This document shows positions 61,492 through 64,000 of a stretch of 64,000 nucleotides of DNA, one piece after another; position 1 is the stretch's first letter, and the number at the start of each line of letters is the position of its first letter. The stretch is from Pedobacter nutrimenti (GTDB taxonomy: Bacteria > Bacteroidota > Bacteroidia > Sphingobacteriales > Sphingobacteriaceae). The translations under genes were made by a program, and so were the position numbers. The stretch spans positions 560,285 to 624,284 of the forward strand of contig NZ_QKLU01000002.1 of assembly GCF_003208655.1 (NCBI RefSeq), given 5' to 3'. The notes under the pieces were generated by a model. It searched no databases. It saw only the letters and a list, made by a program, of their open reading frames with translations, and was not told the DNA's origin.

Positions 61492-62403
61492 TTAATTGTT
61501 GGTCTTTGTGATGTCCAGAAACAGTTCTTCCAGCGCCTTTCTGATGGGATGTAAACTGGAAACGTTAAAGCCGTTTTGTACAAGCAGGCTGTTTATCTGG
61601 CTGCTTTGCTCAGCAGAGCTGTACTCTAGGGTCAATTGATCTGCCTTTGTTTCTTCTATGTGATAACCTTCCCGGCTTAAAAGTTGTGCGGCTGCCTGCG
61701 TATTGTTGAGCTCAATGGTCAGTACCGGTTTATTCAGTAGGTGTAAATCTTCAATGGTTCCCTGGAACAGCAGCTGACCTTTATTAATGATGCCAACATG
61801 AGTGGCTGTTTTTTCAATTTCAGAAAGTAAATGGCTGGAAACCAGTATGGTTTTTTCGTGTTTGGTGGCCAGTTCAATCATCAGGCTCCGGATTTCAATA
61901 ATTCCGTTTGGATCCAGGCCATTGGTTGGCTCATCCAGTAAAAGCAATTCCGGATCGGGTAATAAGGCCAGGCCTATTCCAAGGCGTTGTTTCATTCCGA
62001 GCGAATACTGCCCTGTTTTTTTATGGGCCGCAGCACCCAGACCAACGAGCTCCAGAATTTCTGATGCTTTGTTTTTTGAAAGACCAAGAAGCATGCAGCG
62101 GTTCAAAAGGTTCTCCTTGCCGGTCATGTGTGCGTATATTGCTGGTTGCTCCACAAGGGCGCCTATCTTTTTTAAATTTGCGGTCCTATAGGTGTTCATG
62201 TCCCTGCCAAATACAAATACAGTGTCTTTGGGTGATTTTAGCAGGTTCAGCAGAATTTTAATTGTCGTTGTTTTACCCGCGCCATTTGGACCTAGAAAGC
62301 CGTATATGCTCCCGCGATTTACTTCCAGTGAAAGGTTCTCAATCACTTTCTGATCACCGAAATGATAATTTAGTCCACAGGTTTGAATGGCCGGGCTGTT
62401 CAT
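61492..62403 (-). CDS. ABC transporter ATP-binding protein (BcrA-like)
   Basis: A 303-residue ATPase: Walker A GPNGAGKTTTIKILL (about 39-53), signature YSLGMKQRLG, Walker B LLLLDEPTNGLDP, H-loop VSSHLLSE, and a C-terminal extension typical of bacitracin/lantibiotic-type exporters. Its ATG is one base after the stop of the small upstream gene, so translation is coupled. Followed by the permease gene with one base between. Confidence 0.93.
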   Translation of the reverse strand: MNSPAIQTCGLNYHFGDQKVIENLSLEVNRGSIYGFLGPNGAGKTTTIKILLNLLKSPKDTVFVFGRDMNTYRTANLKKIGALVEQPAIYAHMTGKENLLNRCMLLGLSKNKASEILELVGLGAAAHKKTGQYSLGMKQRLGIGLALLPDPELLLLDEPTNGLDPNGIIEIRSLMIELATKHEKTILVSSHLLSEIEKTATHVGIINKGQLLFQGTIEDLHLLNKPVLTIELNNTQAAAQLLSREGYHIEETKADQLTLEYSSAEQSSQINSLLVQNGFNVSSLHPIRKALEELFLDITKTNN

Positions 62404-62404
62404 C

Positions 62405-62587
62405 TTATTTCGAGAATAACGCGTTTGCTTTTACCAATGGGTTTTGAATGGTACTGGTTGTATTGGTTTTAAGTGCCGCCTCTTCATTCTGATGGTTGTT
62501 GATGCTGGTGGTAAAGGCCAGTAAGGTCATGACAAACACAGGAACAAGTAAAAGAATAAATGGTGAGATGTTGGATAAAGTTTTCAT
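62405..62587 (-). CDS. Small single-pass membrane protein, 60 residues
   Basis: Start at 62587 gives MKTLSNISPFILLLVPVFVM, one hydrophobic helix (about 7-28), then a polar Asn/Thr-rich tail ending LFSK. A 23-residue longer version from 62656 is possible. The stop is one base before the ATPase start, so the genes are coupled, which argues strongly for a real protein. It has no cysteine and no recognisable family. It might be a transporter accessory subunit or an exported peptide. Confidence 0.6.
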   Translation of the reverse strand: MKTLSNISPFILLLVPVFVMTLLAFTTSINNHQNEEAALKTNTTSTIQNPLVKANALFSK

Positions 62588-62656
62588 GGTCGTATATTTA
62601 GTGTTAACCAGTTTATTTAAGTTGTTTAGAAAGAAATTAGCCGTTAACGTTTTCAT

Positions 62657-62939
62657 AATGGTCGTTTTGATGAAACAAATAGAATAATTTAAAAAATGCT
62701 GCTAAAATGTTTTAGACCAAGCGTAGGATATTCTAGATAAACGGTTGTTTTTACGAAGCAGGGCCAAATTTGCCTTTTACGGGCATTGGTAGAAGAAAAA
62801 TGCCCGTTCGTCGAATCGACAAACGCGCAGCGCATTAGTTTTTTTATTTTGGAAGCTATAAATGCCAGATAAAAGAATGTAAATAAAGGATCCGGCGGTT
62901 ATTATCTTTGTTAGATGAATAAACTGATCATAAATATAA
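62657..62939. promoter_or_regulatory. Divergent region between the ABC exporter operon and the LytS-type kinase
   Basis: A 283-base gap with ACGGGCATT (62779-62787) and its exact complement (62799-62807), 11 bases apart, followed by GTCGAATCGAC (62810-62820), which extends imperfectly to 62805-62825. These are candidate operators. TATCTTTG (62903-62910) serves the kinase gene. Confidence 0.45.
62903..62910 (+). promoter_or_regulatory. -7 element for the LytS-type kinase
   Basis: TATCTTTG, 29 bases before ATG 62940. Confidence 0.5.
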
Positions 62940-63974
62940 ATGAAGAGTAGAGGTTCAATTATCATACACCTGATTTTTTGGCTGTTTCTGGCCCTGATCT
63001 GTGTGATGGCTGTAGTCAGCAGCGAAAGAAGAGCATCTGTATATGAACTGACCGTTAATTTTGGTTATTATGGTCTGATCAATATTTCTATTTTTTATAT
63101 CAATTATACCTTGCTGATCCCTCAGTTGGTCCAACAGAGAAAGAAATATGGAGTTTACATCATTTCTATTGTTCTGCTGATTGCTTTTATGGGCATTCTG
63201 AAAACGCTTCTGGCTATTTTTTACAATGACATCATTTTAACACATGGCCAGCAGCGGACGGGGAAACCCGCTTATACCGAGATTACGGAGTTTATTTTAA
63301 AGTCGGTATTTACCTCAGGATTTTTTATTGTCATCAGTGCGCTGATCAAACTCGCTGTGGACTGGTTTGGCAATGAAAGGGTGCAGCGGAAACTGGAAAG
63401 TGAAAAGAAAGATATGGAGCTGCAGTTTTTAAAATCACAGCTCAATCCTCATTTTCTGTTTAATTCTTTAAACAATATCTATTCCCTTGCCTATCAAAAA
63501 TCAGATAAAACGGCCGATGCGGTATTAAAGCTTTCTGAAATTATGCGTTATATGATTTATGAAAGCAATGACAGCTGGGTTTCTTTAAGTAAGGAAATAG
63601 AGTATGTTAAAAGCTTTATAGAGTTACAGAAACTAAGGTTTAAGGATGGGGCAGCAGTGGAACTTACCCTGAACGGGGAAATTGACGATCAGAAAATTGT
63701 ACCCCTGATCCTGATTTCATTTGTGGAAAATGCTTTTAAGCATGGTGTTGCCAATGACAAAGACAATCCGATTAAAATTAATATTATTGCAAATCAGAAA
63801 ATATTGCATTTTAGTATTACCAATAAAAAGAACAAACAAAATAAAGATGAAATGGGTGGGGTTGGGCTCAACAACGTGGAGCGCAGGCTGCAGTTGCTCT
63901 ATCCGGAAAGGTATAAATTAAATATTGTAAATTCGGATACCCATTATACCAGTGAATTGATGCTTGATATATGA
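62940..63974 (+). CDS. LytS/YehU-type sensor histidine kinase
   Basis: A 344-residue membrane kinase: four membrane helices (about 8-26, 40-60, 72-93, 122-141), a short coiled linker (ERVQRKLESEKKDMELQ) and a His_kinase (PF06580) domain with His171 in LNPHFLFNSLNNIY, and an ATPase domain with SFVENAFKHG and GGVGLNNVERRLQLLYP. The usual partner is a LytTR-type response regulator directly downstream. The region after the stop ends with an ATG at the last three bases of the window, the likely start of that partner. Confidence 0.9.
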   Translation: MKSRGSIIIHLIFWLFLALICVMAVVSSERRASVYELTVNFGYYGLINISIFYINYTLLIPQLVQQRKKYGVYIISIVLLIAFMGILKTLLAIFYNDIILTHGQQRTGKPAYTEITEFILKSVFTSGFFIVISALIKLAVDWFGNERVQRKLESEKKDMELQFLKSQLNPHFLFNSLNNIYSLAYQKSDKTADAVLKLSEIMRYMIYESNDSWVSLSKEIEYVKSFIELQKLRFKDGAAVELTLNGEIDDQKIVPLILISFVENAFKHGVANDKDNPIKINIIANQKILHFSITNKKNKQNKDEMGGVGLNNVERRLQLLYPERYKLNIVNSDTHYTSELMLDI

Positions 63975-63997
63975 TGAAACCGGTTTCGTTAAAATAA

Positions 63998-64000
63998 ATG
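63998..64000 (+). CDS. Possible start codon of the next gene (response regulator?)
   Basis: The window ends on ATG, 23 bases after the kinase stop. An ATG at 63971 that overlaps the kinase stop leads into a stop codon after eight residues and is unlikely. Nothing of the next protein is visible; a LytTR regulator is expected from gene order only. Confidence 0.25.

Overview
The window reads as chromosomal DNA from a Bacteroidota member, most likely family Sphingobacteriaceae (Pedobacter-like). The evidence is the gene content (TonB-dependent receptor with a carboxypeptidase-regulatory N-terminus, b558-type succinate dehydrogenase, DUF5687 ABC permease, DUF3127 and DUF4197 proteins, BlaI/M56 pair), the recurrent Bacteroidetes promoter element TAnnTTTG (sometimes with an upstream TTTG), and the moderate GC content. 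I saw no tRNA, rRNA, insertion sequence, prophage or CRISPR array. Both edges cut genes or operons: a DUF1543 gene at the left, and the probable partner of a LytS-type kinase at the right.

Layout. 1-5.3 kb: end of a DUF1543 gene, then a cyanophycin locus: cyanophycin synthetase (cphA, minus) divergent from cyanophycinase (cphB) and an isoaspartyl peptidase (plus), enough to make the polymer from Asp and Arg and take it back to both amino acids. 5.3-13.2 kb: TPR protein, tail-specific protease, SPFH protein, M13 metallopeptidase, CapA-like protein, NlpC/P60 hydrolase. 13.5-17.7 kb: pyruvate dehydrogenase E1-alpha and E2, then hisS. 17.7-21.3 kb: dienelactone-hydrolase-like protein, lone receiver domain, TetR/ABC1-kinase pair. 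21.5-28.5 kb: small His/Cys protein and TonB receptor, alpha/beta hydrolase, MtfA-like peptidase, Gfo/Idh/MocA oxidoreductase, OmpA-type lipoprotein. 28.6-34.2 kb: a minus-strand run of DEAD-box helicase, rarA, DUF5687 permease and its ATPase. 34.3-36.2 kb: ECF-like sigma factor overlapping a protein that joins an anti-sigma-like N-terminus to a TonB-C-like domain.

36.3-41.6 kb is a phosphate-themed minus-strand block (Pit transporter, DUF47 regulator, PhoR-like kinase, phosphocholine-specific phospholipase C) with a Pho-box-like 7-4-7 direct repeat at the promoter of the transporter operon. 41.7-46.2 kb: HD hydrolase, THUMP RNA methyltransferase, DUF3127 protein with an SSB-like acidic tail, Tet-type MFS pump, AAA ATPase. 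46.2-53.8 kb: kinase/regulator pair, PIF1/RecD-like helicase with an HTH tail, dapF, HtrA protease. 53.8-58.4 kb: thioredoxin-fold lipoprotein lacking its CXXC pair, then sdhCAB. 58.5-64 kb: BlaI repressor with an M56 peptidase fused to TonB-C and plug-like segments, a two-gene ABC exporter preceded by a translationally coupled 60-residue membrane protein, and a LytS-type kinase.

Most genes are housekeeping. The parts most worth following are the cyanophycin locus with its paired CCAAnTTGG sites, the two independent regulator-TonB-C fusions, the Pho-box phosphate block, the small coupled membrane protein, and the SSB-tailed DUF3127 protein.
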